NCBI RefSeq assembly: GCF_003261575.2
Contig: NZ_CP036175.1
Coordinates: 5,952,001 to 6,016,000, forward strand
Direction of reading: 5' to 3'
From: Klebsiella huaxiensis
Lineage (GTDB): Bacteria; Pseudomonadota; Gammaproteobacteria; Enterobacterales; Enterobacteriaceae
DNA: 64,000 bases
Shown: positions 1-8,169 of the stretch, one piece after another
Layout: every line of letters begins with the position of its first letter
Position numbering within the stretch: the first letter of the stretch is position 1
Notes under the pieces: generated by a model
Told to the model about the DNA's origin: nothing
The model's database searches: none
Seen by the model: the letters and a program-made list of their open reading frames with translations, nothing else
Made by a program: the position numbers and the translations under genes

Positions 1-168
1 ATTACCCATCGTTATCCCTGCTGCAGCTGGCCGTTACCCTTTTCGCTGCCGGAAATCGCGATTCGTCAGGTCTGGCATCAGCGTCTGCACCGCGATCCCG
101 GGCACATCTGGCTGCGTACGCTGATCGCCAACTTTGCTACAGCCAGCAACAATAAAAACCTCTATTAA
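1..168 (+). CDS. LysR-family transcriptional regulator, C-terminal fragment (cut by window edge)
   Basis: Frame 1 is open from the first base and ends with TAA at 166-168. The 55 visible residues resemble the end of a LysR effector domain: a stretch reading LPEIAIRQVWHQRLHRDPGH, then WLR and a short polar tail. This QxWHxRxxxDPGHxWLR ending is typical of LysR regulators such as the YafC/PerR-like or aromatic-acid groups. The helix-turn-helix half lies outside the window. It reads in the same direction as the decarboxylase gene that starts 136 bases downstream and may regulate it; that is inference from position only. Confidence 0.7.
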   Translation: MTHRYPCCSWPLPFSLPEIAIRQVWHQRLHRDPGHIWLRTLIANFATASNNKNLY

Positions 169-174
169 CTTTTA

Positions 175-193
175 AGCATTCAAAAATAATGCT
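175..193. promoter_or_regulatory. AGCATT/AATGCT inverted repeat upstream of the decarboxylase gene
   Basis: Arms AGCATT (175-180) and AATGCT (188-193) flank a 7-base A-rich centre. The T-N11-A style dyad is what LysR regulators often bind, and a LysR gene ends just upstream. It could also be only a weak hairpin after that gene. Confidence 0.3.
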
Positions 194-304
194 GTATTAG
201 TTTTTCTGATAACCCGTATTGGATTCTGTTTATTGCCGTAAGTACGTAAAAAATTCTATTCTCCTCGCATCAGGTCATACAAAAACAGATTCGAGGAATA
301 TATT

Positions 305-1303
305 ATGCGTGGAAAAATCGCTTTAGAAGAGCACGTTTCAACACCGAAAAATAACAGCCTCTGGGACTCAACTGGCGAAGCGGCAAGAAATGGCTCAGAA
401 TATATGAAAGACGTTGAACGCCGTTTATTAGATCGCAGCTATCAGCTGGATGAAATGGCGCAACGTAATATCGACCACGTGATTCTTTCTCTGACTTCAC
501 CTGGCGCACAATCTATTTTAGATAAATCAGCTGCGGTATCTTTCGCTCGTGAAACCAACGACTATATCGTTGAAAATTATGTTAAGCCAAACCCGGATAA
601 ATTCAGCGCATTTGCGACTCTGGCATTACAAAATCCAGAGGCTGCAGCCGAAGAACTGGATCGCGCAGTCAAAAAACTAGGCATGAAAGGCGCACTGATT
701 AACGGTTATACCAACGTCCAGGATAGCGAACATGGCCTGTACCTGGATGATGAATCCATGCTGGTATTCTGGGATAAAGTCAATGAGCTGAACGTCCCCG
801 TATATTTGCACCCGCGTGAACCATTAGAAGGCCCAGCGCGCGGTATCTACACCGGCTATGAAAGCCTGATCGGTTCCGCCTGGGGCTTTGCTCAGGAAAC
901 GGCGGTCCATGCGATTCGCCTGATGATGAGTGGTCTGTTTGACCGTTATCCTGACCTGAACCTGGTTTTAGGCCACTTAGGCGAAGGCCTGGTACACATG
1001 CTGCCGCGTACTCAGCATCGTCTCTACCGTCAACGCTTCGGCTGCGGTTTGGGCAAAGCAGAGAAACCGTTAATGCACTATTTGCAGAATAACTTTATCG
1101 TCACCACCAGCGGTCACTTCAATACCTATTCTCTGCAAAATGCGATTGATATTATGGGCCCGGATCGCGTGATGTTCTCCGTCGATTATCCGTATGAGGA
1201 TATTCATCAGGCTTGTGATTGGTTCGATCCGCTGGAAATGGATACTGAATTGAAAAATAAAATCGCCTGGGGCAACGCCAACCGCGTATTCAATATCAAA
1301 TAA
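305..1303 (+). CDS. Amidohydrolase-family aromatic acid decarboxylase, gamma-resorcylate (2,6-dihydroxybenzoate) decarboxylase-like
   Basis: A 332-residue protein of the amidohydrolase-2 (ACMSD) family. It opens with the ALEEH motif, giving Glu8 and His10, and has further metal-site candidates His169 (YLHPREP), His224 (LGHLGEG) and Asp294 (FSVDYPYED). This is the layout of gamma-resorcylate and 2,3-dihydroxybenzoate decarboxylases, which reversibly remove the carboxylate from hydroxybenzoates using a divalent metal. Length matches the family (about 325-330). A GAGGAA ribosome site sits upstream of ATG 305. The gene stands alone, with a LysR fragment upstream and a strong terminator downstream. 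Exact substrate cannot be told from sequence; related hydrolases with the same fold remain possible. Confidence 0.75.
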   Translation: MRGKIALEEHVSTPKNNSLWDSTGEAARNGSEYMKDVERRLLDRSYQLDEMAQRNIDHVILSLTSPGAQSILDKSAAVSFARETNDYIVENYVKPNPDKFSAFATLALQNPEAAAEELDRAVKKLGMKGALINGYTNVQDSEHGLYLDDESMLVFWDKVNELNVPVYLHPREPLEGPARGIYTGYESLIGSAWGFAQETAVHAIRLMMSGLFDRYPDLNLVLGHLGEGLVHMLPRTQHRLYRQRFGCGLGKAEKPLMHYLQNNFIVTTSGHFNTYSLQNAIDIMGPDRVMFSVDYPYEDIHQACDWFDPLEMDTELKNKIAWGNANRVFNIK

Positions 1304-1320
1304 TTTCCTCCTGTCGTAAC

Positions 1321-1345
1321 AAAAGGGCCTGACACAGGCCCTTTT
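1321..1345 (+). terminator. Intrinsic terminator after the decarboxylase gene
   Basis: A perfect 10-bp stem, AAAAGGGCCT with AGGCCCTTTT, around a 5-base loop. The A and T ends make it bidirectional in appearance. It lies 17 bases past the stop at 1303. Confidence 0.85.
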
Positions 1346-1359
1346 CATTATTAATTACC

Positions 1360-1640
1360 AAATCCATTCTCGATTCCTTTACCACCGTTATTTTTACCTC
1401 CGCACTCGGCTACATTATCGCCATCATCTTTGTGCCTCAGCTTATTGTCTTCGTTATTCTCTTTTTTGCCGCCAGTTTTATCATGACGATGATTAATCCC
1501 TCGATGGTGGCCGATTTTACGGCCTGCGGGGGGCATCATCATGCTGGCGACAGGTTTTCGGCTCTGCGGAATTCACGCTTTCCTACGGCAAATATGCTGC
1601 CATCGCTAATTCTGGTAATGCCCTTCTCCGCCGCGTGGCA
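1360..1640 (+). pseudogene. Remnant of a DUF554 (YqgA-like) membrane protein, C-terminal part with two frameshifts
   Basis: Reading the plus strand from 1360 gives KSILDSFT, then a hydrophobic stretch and NPSMVADFTACGG. After a frame change in the G-run near 1525-1533 it continues as IIMLATGFRLCGIHAF, and after a second change near 1582-1590 as PTANMLPSLILVMPFSAAW. This follows the last third of E. coli YqgA (SFLDFFTAMIF..., TPSMMADFSAVGG, LLATGLRICGIKMFP, NMLPALLLAMPLSAAW) almost block by block. The first two thirds are missing: the sequence before 1360 is the terminator of the preceding gene. Missing N-terminus plus compensating frameshifts mark it as dead. It runs up to the end of the GntR gene on the other strand. 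Confidence 0.75.
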
Positions 1641-1674
1641 ACTATTCATCTTTCCAGGCTGTGCCTGCAGTGCC

Positions 1675-2427
1675 CTATGTCCGCAACGCCTGAAGCTTTA
1701 CTCTGAAATCAAAATTAAAGTAATTACTCAGGCAAAACGCGGTTCCATACTCAAGCACGTCCCCATGAGCATTACGGCTTTTCAGCGTAATTTTCATCAA
1801 CGGCATCCCATGAGGTAAGTCGAGCAAATTCAGTTCCTCACCCGAAGGGATATGCACCGTCAGGGAGTAATCCTGAAGATCGGGAAAAATATTGTTTTCA
1901 GCCCAGTGGGCATACAGCGAGCCTTCGAGCAAATCCGGGCGAGGCAAGAAACGTTCAGGGATAAACATGGTTTCGATGGAAACAGGAAGGGCATCAACTA
2001 AACGTACACGTTTTATTTTTGCCACCCGATCTCCAACCGCGATCTCCAGCTCGCGAGCCAGAATATCATCCGCCGCCAGCTTTTCCCTCACCAGCCACCG
2101 ATTAGACACCGTCCCTGAATTTTGTAGCTGGGCAGAAAATCCGCCACTGGCAAGGTTATAGCTTACCGGCAGATTCACCTCAGTGCCTTTCCCGTGACGC
2201 TTGGTAACCAGTCCGGCTTCCAGCAGCGCCTCCAGCGCCTTGACCACCGTCACGCGCGATAGCTCGAGAGCCTGGGACATTTTGCGTTCAGAGGGCAAAA
2301 TACTGCCATGAGTCAGTAACCGATCCGCTATTGCAGCTTCAATAGCCTGTTTTAATTGAATATAAAGCGGCGCAGGCGCCTCGGCATTCAGACGACCTTT
2401 TATATACTCAAGCAGCGGTTGCGACAT
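1675..2427 (-). CDS. GntR/HutC-family regulator with UTRA domain (YegW-like)
   Basis: A 250-residue protein with an N-terminal winged helix (about residues 18-85, with LPSERKMSQALELSRVTVVK as the recognition region) and a C-terminal UTRA ligand-binding domain (about 100-245, with PVSIETMFIPERF). Length matches E. coli YegW (about 248). It is divergent from an ADP-ribosylglycohydrolase-family gene, an NCS1 permease and a PfkB kinase, the same arrangement as yegW next to yegTUV in E. coli, so it most likely represses that operon and responds to its substrate or a phosphorylated product. The ligand is unknown. Confidence 0.8.
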   Translation of the reverse strand: MSQPLLEYIKGRLNAEAPAPLYIQLKQAIEAAIADRLLTHGSILPSERKMSQALELSRVTVVKALEALLEAGLVTKRHGKGTEVNLPVSYNLASGGFSAQLQNSGTVSNRWLVREKLAADDILARELEIAVGDRVAKIKRVRLVDALPVSIETMFIPERFLPRPDLLEGSLYAHWAENNIFPDLQDYSLTVHIPSGEELNLLDLPHGMPLMKITLKSRNAHGDVLEYGTAFCLSNYFNFDFRVKLQALRT

Positions 2428-2459
2428 AATTCATGTGGCCTTAAAGGATTAATCACCAG

Positions 2460-2607
2460 TGGATTTATCATAGTGGATCCATACTGGAATCTATACCCTC
2501 ATCATAACCCCTCCCCGCACTCTCCCGAATCCCAATTTGCTATCAGAATGCGCCGTCGATCACAGAGTGATTATAAAGGACTTTAACTGGACTTAATCTG
2601 GATCTAT
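2460..2607. promoter_or_regulatory. Repeated TGGA half-sites between divergent GntR gene and operon
   Basis: TGGATTTAT at 2460, TGGATCCAT at 2474, TGGAATCTAT at 2485, TGGACTTAA at 2588 and TGGATCTAT at 2599. The 2474/2485 and 2588/2599 pairs each have 11-bp spacing, one helical turn. One pair is close to the GntR start and the other is about 40-60 bases before the operon start, so they are good candidates for operators of the adjacent UTRA regulator. Confidence 0.45.
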
Positions 2608-2648
2608 TTTTAGTACAACTTTTATTCATCTCTTACCGGGAGTCGTCG

Positions 2649-3665
2649 ATGTCTGATATTCGCCCTACCTATACCGCCGAACGCCGTATCCTTGGCTGTC
2701 TTTATGGGCAAGCCATTGGTGATGCAATGGGTATGCCTTCCGAGCTATGGCCTAAACGTCGAGTCATCAACCATTTTGGCTGGATTGAACGCTTTCTTCC
2801 CGGCCCGAAAGAGAATATCGCGGCCTGCGAATTTAGCGCTGCGGAGTTCACCGATGATACGCACCAGTGTATCGCTTTAATGGATGCACTGAATGAAACC
2901 AACGGTGTAACCGATCCACTGGTCATCGCCAAACATATTCTGCTGTGGGCCAGACGCTGCCGGGCGTTTGAGAAAAATATTCTCGGCCCGACTTCGAAGG
3001 CCTCTCTGCTCGCGCTCGAGCAAGGGCAAGCGCTTGATGAGATCGCGGCTAACGGCGTGACCAACGGCGCAGCGATGCGTGTAGCGCCGATGGGTTGCCT
3101 ATTGCCAACCCGAGACAGGGCGTTTTTCATTGCGCAAGTACGGCTATCCTGTCTACCGACGCACAAATCAGATATCGCGATTGCCGGCGCAGTGGTGATT
3201 GCCTGGGCTATCAGCCGCGCCATTGAAGGTGCCGGGTGGGCGTTAATCAAAACCGAGCTGGCATCACTCGCAAATGAAACCCAGCGCCAGTATGAGTCCA
3301 CTTTTAGTCCACTTCTCGGGAATCGCATCCACTTAGCGTTAGATATGATGACCAGAGAGACTGACCATCTGACAGGCATTGAACGTATTTACGAAGATAT
3401 CGGTGCCGGCATGGATATTATCGAATCCGTCCCGGCAGCGATTGCGCTGGTCGAACTGTCAGGAACTCAGCCCATGAAATGCGCCATGCTGGCGGCAAAT
3501 TTAGGCGGCGACACGGATACCATCGGCGCGATGGCAACGGCTATCTGCGGCGCGCTTCATGGCATAGAAGCTTTCCCTGAAGAACATATACAACAGATTA
3601 ATCAGGCCAACGGCATCGACTTCGCGCCTTACGCACAGCGGCTTGCAGGCTACCGCTTCGCATAA
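2649..3665 (+). CDS. ADP-ribosylglycohydrolase-family protein (YegU-like)
   Basis: A 338-residue protein of the DraG/ADP-ribosylglycohydrolase fold. The N-terminal GQAIGDAMGMPSE, the EFTDDTHQ motif and the C-terminal GGDTDTIGAMATAI motif carry the acidic residues that bind the two Mg ions in this family. Length and motifs fit E. coli YegU (about 334). The family hydrolyses N-glycosidic bonds to ribose. Beside a permease and a PfkB kinase, a role in cleaving an imported nucleoside-like compound is more likely than protein de-ADP-ribosylation, but this is inference. A GGGAG site precedes ATG 2649. Confidence 0.8.
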   Translation: MSDIRPTYTAERRILGCLYGQAIGDAMGMPSELWPKRRVINHFGWIERFLPGPKENIAACEFSAAEFTDDTHQCIALMDALNETNGVTDPLVIAKHILLWARRCRAFEKNILGPTSKASLLALEQGQALDEIAANGVTNGAAMRVAPMGCLLPTRDRAFFIAQVRLSCLPTHKSDIAIAGAVVIAWAISRAIEGAGWALIKTELASLANETQRQYESTFSPLLGNRIHLALDMMTRETDHLTGIERIYEDIGAGMDIIESVPAAIALVELSGTQPMKCAMLAANLGGDTDTIGAMATAICGALHGIEAFPEEHIQQINQANGIDFAPYAQRLAGYRFA

Positions 3666-3683
3666 TTCACAGAGGGCATCAAT

Positions 3684-5099
3684 ATGGACAACAAAGCTTC
3701 ATACGATGGTAATATCCAAACGGCGGATCCCGGAATGGCGGAGTTGGGGATCGGTCTGGTTCCCCCGGTTCACCAAAACCAAAAGCCGGTACAGCTCTTT
3801 TTCGTCTGGTGCGCCGCAAATATCGGCATTCTTGGGGTTGTTTACGGTGCAGTTATTGTGTCGTTCGGTCTCTCATTCTGGCAGTCAATTCTTGCTGCCG
3901 TCGCAGGAGTCGCCTCCTTTGCGCTGGTCGGAGTGACCAGCATCGCCGGAAAAATCGGGCGAACGACAACGTTGACGCTCTCCCGCGTGATATTTGGCAA
4001 ACGCGGTAATATCGCGCCCACCAGCTTTTGCTGGGTGAACCTGATGGGCTGGGAATCGGTCAATATCATTACCGGCACGCTCACGCTCGTCGCGCTGTTT
4101 GCCGCCATGGGTTTTGAAGAGAGCCTGACGACCACTGCACTATCGCTTTTCCTGTTTGGCGGGTTGACCGTGCTGGTCAGCGTACTCGGCCAAAATGCCG
4201 TGCTGATGATGCAAAAATGGATCACCCGAATCTTTGGTGCCATGACGCTACTGGTAGTGATTTATTTGCTGTTCACCGCGGACTGGCAGGCCATCCTCGC
4301 CCTGCCTTCAGGCAGTTGGCTGACCGGTTTTCTCCCGGCAGTCTCTATTATCGCCGCAGGCACCGGCATCAGTTGGGCTATTGCCGGTGCCGACTATAGT
4401 CGGGATCAGCGCCCTGACTCCGGTGAAAAGAGCATTTTTCTCGCCGTTGTTAGCGGCGCTGCCCTTCCCTTACTGCTGCTGATGCTCACCGGGATACTGC
4501 TTACCGCCCAAATCCCTGATTTGGCGTCCAGCGAAAATCCAATTTCCGCGATCGGCAAACTACTGCCTTCGTGGATGGCAATCCCCTATCTTGCGGCGGC
4601 TACCGCCGGGGTTGTGACCATCGCAGTGTTGAGCCTCTATTCCGCCAGCCTTAATCTATTAAGCATGGGGATTAAGCTACAGCAGCGTTCCGCCGTGGCC
4701 ATCGACGCCGTGCTGGTGCTGGGGATCGCACTCTACGTGCTGTTTGTGTCGAAAGATTTTCTCGGACCGTTCATTGCGTTTCTGATTTTCTGCGGCGTAT
4801 TTCTGGCCGCCTGGGCCGCCATTTTTATCGTCGACTTCTACCGGATCCGCCGCCATGTCGGATACTCGGAAGCTGACTTATTCAGGGAAAGCGGCGCGAA
4901 CCGAACCGCGCTGGGCTGCTGGATTGTCGGCGCGTTGGCGGGATTGATGGTATCCAAAACCGGGTTTATCGACGGGCCTTTCGCGGTCGGGATTTTCGCG
5001 GACTCCAGCCTGGGATTATTCGTCTCTTTTGTTCTGAGCCTGGTGCTGTATCTCGCTTTTGGAGCCAGGAAGGGGGCTTGCCATGACAATAACAGCTGA
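3684..5099 (+). CDS. NCS1-family purine/cytosine-type permease
   Basis: A 471-residue inner-membrane protein with about 12 hydrophobic segments and the CodB/Transp_cyt_pur fold: a conserved N-terminal segment FFVWCAANIGILGVVYG, then TLTLSRVIFGKRGN and NLMGWESVNIITG. NCS1 proteins import nucleobases, hydantoins or related heterocycles with H+ or Na+. It starts 18 bases after the ADP-ribosylglycohydrolase gene with a GAGGG site and overlaps the following kinase gene by 17 bases, so the three genes form one operon. In E. coli the equivalent cluster has the nucleoside MFS carrier YegT, so the importer differs here. Substrate unknown; a modified nucleoside or base is most likely. Confidence 0.8.
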   Translation: MDNKASYDGNIQTADPGMAELGIGLVPPVHQNQKPVQLFFVWCAANIGILGVVYGAVIVSFGLSFWQSILAAVAGVASFALVGVTSIAGKIGRTTTLTLSRVIFGKRGNIAPTSFCWVNLMGWESVNIITGTLTLVALFAAMGFEESLTTTALSLFLFGGLTVLVSVLGQNAVLMMQKWITRIFGAMTLLVVIYLLFTADWQAILALPSGSWLTGFLPAVSIIAAGTGISWAIAGADYSRDQRPDSGEKSIFLAVVSGAALPLLLLMLTGILLTAQIPDLASSENPISAIGKLLPSWMAIPYLAAATAGVVTIAVLSLYSASLNLLSMGIKLQQRSAVAIDAVLVLGIALYVLFVSKDFLGPFIAFLIFCGVFLAAWAAIFIVDFYRIRRHVGYSEADLFRESGANRTALGCWIVGALAGLMVSKTGFIDGPFAVGIFADSSLGLFVSFVLSLVLYLAFGARKGACHDNNS

Positions 5100-6045
5100 C
5101 CTGCTATCACCACAGCGCCCGATAGTGGTTATTGGCGCTGCTTTTGGCGACCTTATTCTCCACCTCGATACGCTGCCGCAAAGCGGTAGCGATGTCTCCG
5201 CCCGCGATGGCGGGCGGCAGATTGGCGGCTGCGCGTTCAACGTCGCTCGTGCGCTCGCGCGTCTCAACCTGGCCCCGGTTAACGCCATACCGGTGGGCAA
5301 TGGCGACTGGGGGCAAGCCGTTGCGCAAAAAATGGCACAGGAAAGTTTACCGGTTCTCTTGCGCCACCCTACCCACGATAACGGCTGGTGTCTGGCCCTC
5401 GTTGAGGCCAACAAAGAGCGGACGTTTATCACCGTTGAGGGCTGCGAGCAGCACTGGAGCACTGAGCTACTGGCGCAAATCCCACAGCCGAAGGACGCAA
5501 TTATTTACGTCTCAGGCTACGAGCTGGCCAGCGAAGCGCTGCGTCAGTGGATCCTCACACTTTCTGAAGATAAAACGCTGTTTGTCGATTTTGGCCCCCG
5601 CCTGTGCGATCTGGATATTGGTTTTATTAAGGCACTGTTGCATAAACGTCCCGTGCTCACTCTGAACCGCAACGAACTCAGCGCGCTAAGCGCACGTTTA
5701 TATCACCAGGAGAATGCTACGCTTGAGTCAGCCTTGCGGCTCGCCAGAGACTGGCAGCTACGGGCAATTTGTCGGTTTGATAAGGATGGCGCGTGGGTGG
5801 TTGAACCCAACGCGGAGCCGCAGCATATCCCGGCATGCCGCGTGGTAGTTCACGATACGATTGCCGCAGGAGACAGCCACTGTGCAGGAACAATTGCCGG
5901 GCTGGCCTGCGGGATGAGTCTGCGTCAGGCAACGCAATTGGGCAACGAGGTGGCGGCTATCGTCGTCAGCAGGCCTGGCTCAGACGGTGCGCCGACCCGC
6001 AAGGAGCTACGCCAGTTCCAGCTTCAGCAGGAAAACGACCGCTAA
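5083..6045 (+). CDS. PfkB-family carbohydrate/nucleoside kinase (YegV-like)
   Basis: A 320-residue ribokinase-like protein. The N-terminal region has GAAFGDLILHLDTLP and GGRQIGGCAFNVARALARL (substrate-side PfkB signature), and the C-terminal DTIAAGDSHCAGTIAGL carries the catalytic Asp in AAGD, a variant of the usual GAGD. Length matches E. coli YegV (about 321). I chose ATG 5083 because AGGAAGGGGG precedes it; an in-frame TTG at 5059 has no such site. It overlaps the permease gene by 17 bases. Likely phosphorylates the sugar or nucleoside made available by the permease and the glycohydrolase-family protein. Confidence 0.8.
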   Translation: MTITADLLSPQRPIVVIGAAFGDLILHLDTLPQSGSDVSARDGGRQIGGCAFNVARALARLNLAPVNAIPVGNGDWGQAVAQKMAQESLPVLLRHPTHDNGWCLALVEANKERTFITVEGCEQHWSTELLAQIPQPKDAIIYVSGYELASEALRQWILTLSEDKTLFVDFGPRLCDLDIGFIKALLHKRPVLTLNRNELSALSARLYHQENATLESALRLARDWQLRAICRFDKDGAWVVEPNAEPQHIPACRVVVHDTIAAGDSHCAGTIAGLACGMSLRQATQLGNEVAAIVVSRPGSDGAPTRKELRQFQLQQENDR

Positions 6046-6048
6046 CCG

Positions 6049-8067
6049 CTATTTACGCGCTTTCGCCAGCATCTCCCGGATGTTGGCGACGTTCGCCTGG
6101 CCTTTATGCATCCTCTCTTCCGCCGAGATAACCTTGCGCTCCTGCTCCCAAATCAGGTCGTCCTGCGGCAGCTCCAGCAGGAAGCGGCTCGGCTCCGGGC
6201 GCACCAGCTCACCGTACTGTCGGCGTTCCCGACATAGCGTAAAGGTCAGTTCTTTCTGTGCCCGAGTGATGCCTACGTAGGCAAGGCGTCGTTCTTCATC
6301 GACGTTGTCTTCGTCAATACTGCTTTGATGGGGAAGCAACCCCTCTTCCATGCCGACCAGATAAACATACGGAAACTCCAGGCCCTTTGAGGCATGAAGC
6401 GTCATCAGCTGAACCTGATCCGTCTCTTCATCAGACTCTCCTCGTTCCATCATATCGCGCAGCGTGAAGCGGGTGACAACCTGAGTGAGCGTCATCGGCT
6501 CATCGATTTCGCTCCCTTCCAGCATTTCGGTCATCCAGGTGAAGAGCATATTGACGTTTTTCATCCGCATTTCGGCGGCTTTCGGGCTGGGTGAGGTCTC
6601 GTAGAGCCAGGATTCATAATCCACCCCGCGGATCAGGTCGCGGACGGCGACAATCGGCTCACGCTCTGAGAGCTGCTGGATCTCCCGCAGCCAGTGGGTG
6701 AAGCGGGTCAGCGACTCATAGCCACGCCCGGTTAGCGTCTGGTTCAGTCCCATATCGAAGCTGGCGGTAAACATGCTTTTGTTACGCCCCATCGCCCACT
6801 CGCCCAGCTTTTGTAGGGTCGCCGAGCCAATTTCACGCTTTGGCGTATTAACGATACGCAGGAAAGCGCTGTCGTCGTCCGGATTGGTCAACACGCGTAG
6901 ATAAGCCAGAAGGTCTTTAATCTCCGGGCGAGAGAAAAACGACGTGCCGCCGGAAATTTTGTACGGGATGCGGTTTTGCATCAGCATCTTTTCAAAAACC
7001 CGCGACTGATGGTTGCCGCGATAAAGGATCGCATAATCCTTATATTCGGTTTTATTAATAAAGTGATGGGCGATCAGTTCACCGGCGACGCGCTCAGCTT
7101 CATGTTCTTCATTATTGGCGGAAAGTACCTTCAGTTCCACACCATAGCCCAGCTCGGAAAACAAGCGTTTCTCAAAGACGTGCGGGTTATTGGCAATCAG
7201 GATGTTGGCCGCCTTCAGGATACGCCCGGAAGAGCGGTAGTTCTGCTCCAGCTTAATCACCTGCAGCGCCGGAAAATCCTGACTGAGCAGAACCAGGTTC
7301 TGCGGCCGCGCGCCGCGCCAGGAGTAGATCGACTGATCGTCGTCACCCACCACGGTAAAGCGCGCCCGTTGTCCCACCAGCAGTTTCACCAGCTCATACT
7401 GGCTGGTGTTGGTGTCCTGGTATTCATCCACCAGCAGATAGCGAATCTTGTTCTGCCAGCGTTCACGCACTTCTTCATTGCGCTGCAGCAACAGCGTTGG
7501 CAGCAGGATAAGATCGTCAAAATCCAGTACGTTGCAGGCTTTCATATGCGCGTCGTACAAGCTATAGCAGTGGGCAAAGATCCGATCCCGCTCTCCTTTC
7601 GCGCCAGCGGCAGCCTGTGAAGGCGTTTGCAGATCGTTTTTCCAGTTCGAGATCGTGGAGATCAACTGCTGAAGCACCACTTTATCGTCTTCAATAAGCC
7701 CTTCGGTGAGCTCTTTTAACAGCGCTACCTGGTCGGTATCGTCGAACAGCGAGAAGTTAGATTTCATGCCTAACGCGGCATACTCACGTTTGATGATATC
7801 CAGCCCCAGCGTATGGAAAGTGGAGATCATCAGGCCGCGCGCTTCTTTGCGTCCCAGCGTTTGCCCGACGCGCTCTTTCATCTCACGCGCGGCCTTATTG
7901 GTAAAAGTCACCGCCGCGATATGGCGCGCCTGATAGCCGCAGCCGCGGATCAAATGGGCGATTTTATTGGTTATAACGCGGGTCTTACCGGAACCGGCAC
8001 CCGCCAGCACCAGGCACGGTCCGGTAACAAATTCGACGGCTTGTTGTTGGCCAGGGTTTAAACGCAT
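6049..8067 (-). CDS. rep: ATP-dependent DNA helicase Rep
   Basis: A 672-residue SF1A helicase, near the E. coli Rep length (673). Visible motifs: Walker A GAGSGKT (residues 23-29), motif II LLVDEYQDTN, motif III VGDDDQSIYSWRGA, motif IV with EQNYRSSGRI, and the C-terminal TLHASKGLEF and YVGITRAQ motifs. Rep is a 3'-5' helicase that works with the replisome to displace proteins ahead of the fork. It is divergent from ppiC as in E. coli, but a three-gene nucleoside operon lies between them here. Its stop is 3 bases past the stop of the converging YegV-like gene. Confidence 0.97.
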   Translation of the reverse strand: MRLNPGQQQAVEFVTGPCLVLAGAGSGKTRVITNKIAHLIRGCGYQARHIAAVTFTNKAAREMKERVGQTLGRKEARGLMISTFHTLGLDIIKREYAALGMKSNFSLFDDTDQVALLKELTEGLIEDDKVVLQQLISTISNWKNDLQTPSQAAAGAKGERDRIFAHCYSLYDAHMKACNVLDFDDLILLPTLLLQRNEEVRERWQNKIRYLLVDEYQDTNTSQYELVKLLVGQRARFTVVGDDDQSIYSWRGARPQNLVLLSQDFPALQVIKLEQNYRSSGRILKAANILIANNPHVFEKRLFSELGYGVELKVLSANNEEHEAERVAGELIAHHFINKTEYKDYAILYRGNHQSRVFEKMLMQNRIPYKISGGTSFFSRPEIKDLLAYLRVLTNPDDDSAFLRIVNTPKREIGSATLQKLGEWAMGRNKSMFTASFDMGLNQTLTGRGYESLTRFTHWLREIQQLSEREPIVAVRDLIRGVDYESWLYETSPSPKAAEMRMKNVNMLFTWMTEMLEGSEIDEPMTLTQVVTRFTLRDMMERGESDEETDQVQLMTLHASKGLEFPYVYLVGMEEGLLPHQSSIDEDNVDEERRLAYVGITRAQKELTFTLCRERRQYGELVRPEPSRFLLELPQDDLIWEQERKVISAEERMHKGQANVANIREMLAKARK

Positions 8068-8133
8068 GGGAGTATTTTGCTCAATCTTCGAACGGGGTGG
8101 GGATTGTAGCAGAAAGAGGGGGAGAAGGCGTAA

Positions 8134-8157
8134 CAGGCTACCCCTGAGGGTAGCCTG
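8134..8157 (-). terminator. Hairpin between pnuC-like operon and rep
   Basis: A perfect 10-bp stem, CAGGCTACCC with GGGTAGCCTG, with a 4-base loop. It follows the stop of the pnuC-like gene on the minus strand. There is no clear U-tract, so termination may be weak or Rho-aided. Confidence 0.55.
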
Positions 8158-8169
8158 AAAATCGATCTA

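Noticed and set aside
1432..1818. 128-codon frame beginning at a GTG
   Set aside because: It is the frameshifted part of the DUF554 remnant running into the antisense of the GntR gene, not an intact gene.
2649..3665. Toxin-antitoxin or phage-defence reading of the ADP-ribosylglycohydrolase gene
   Set aside because: Its neighbours are a permease, kinase and UTRA regulator, with no ADP-ribosyltransferase (DarT/DraT-like) in view; a metabolic yegUV-type role fits better.
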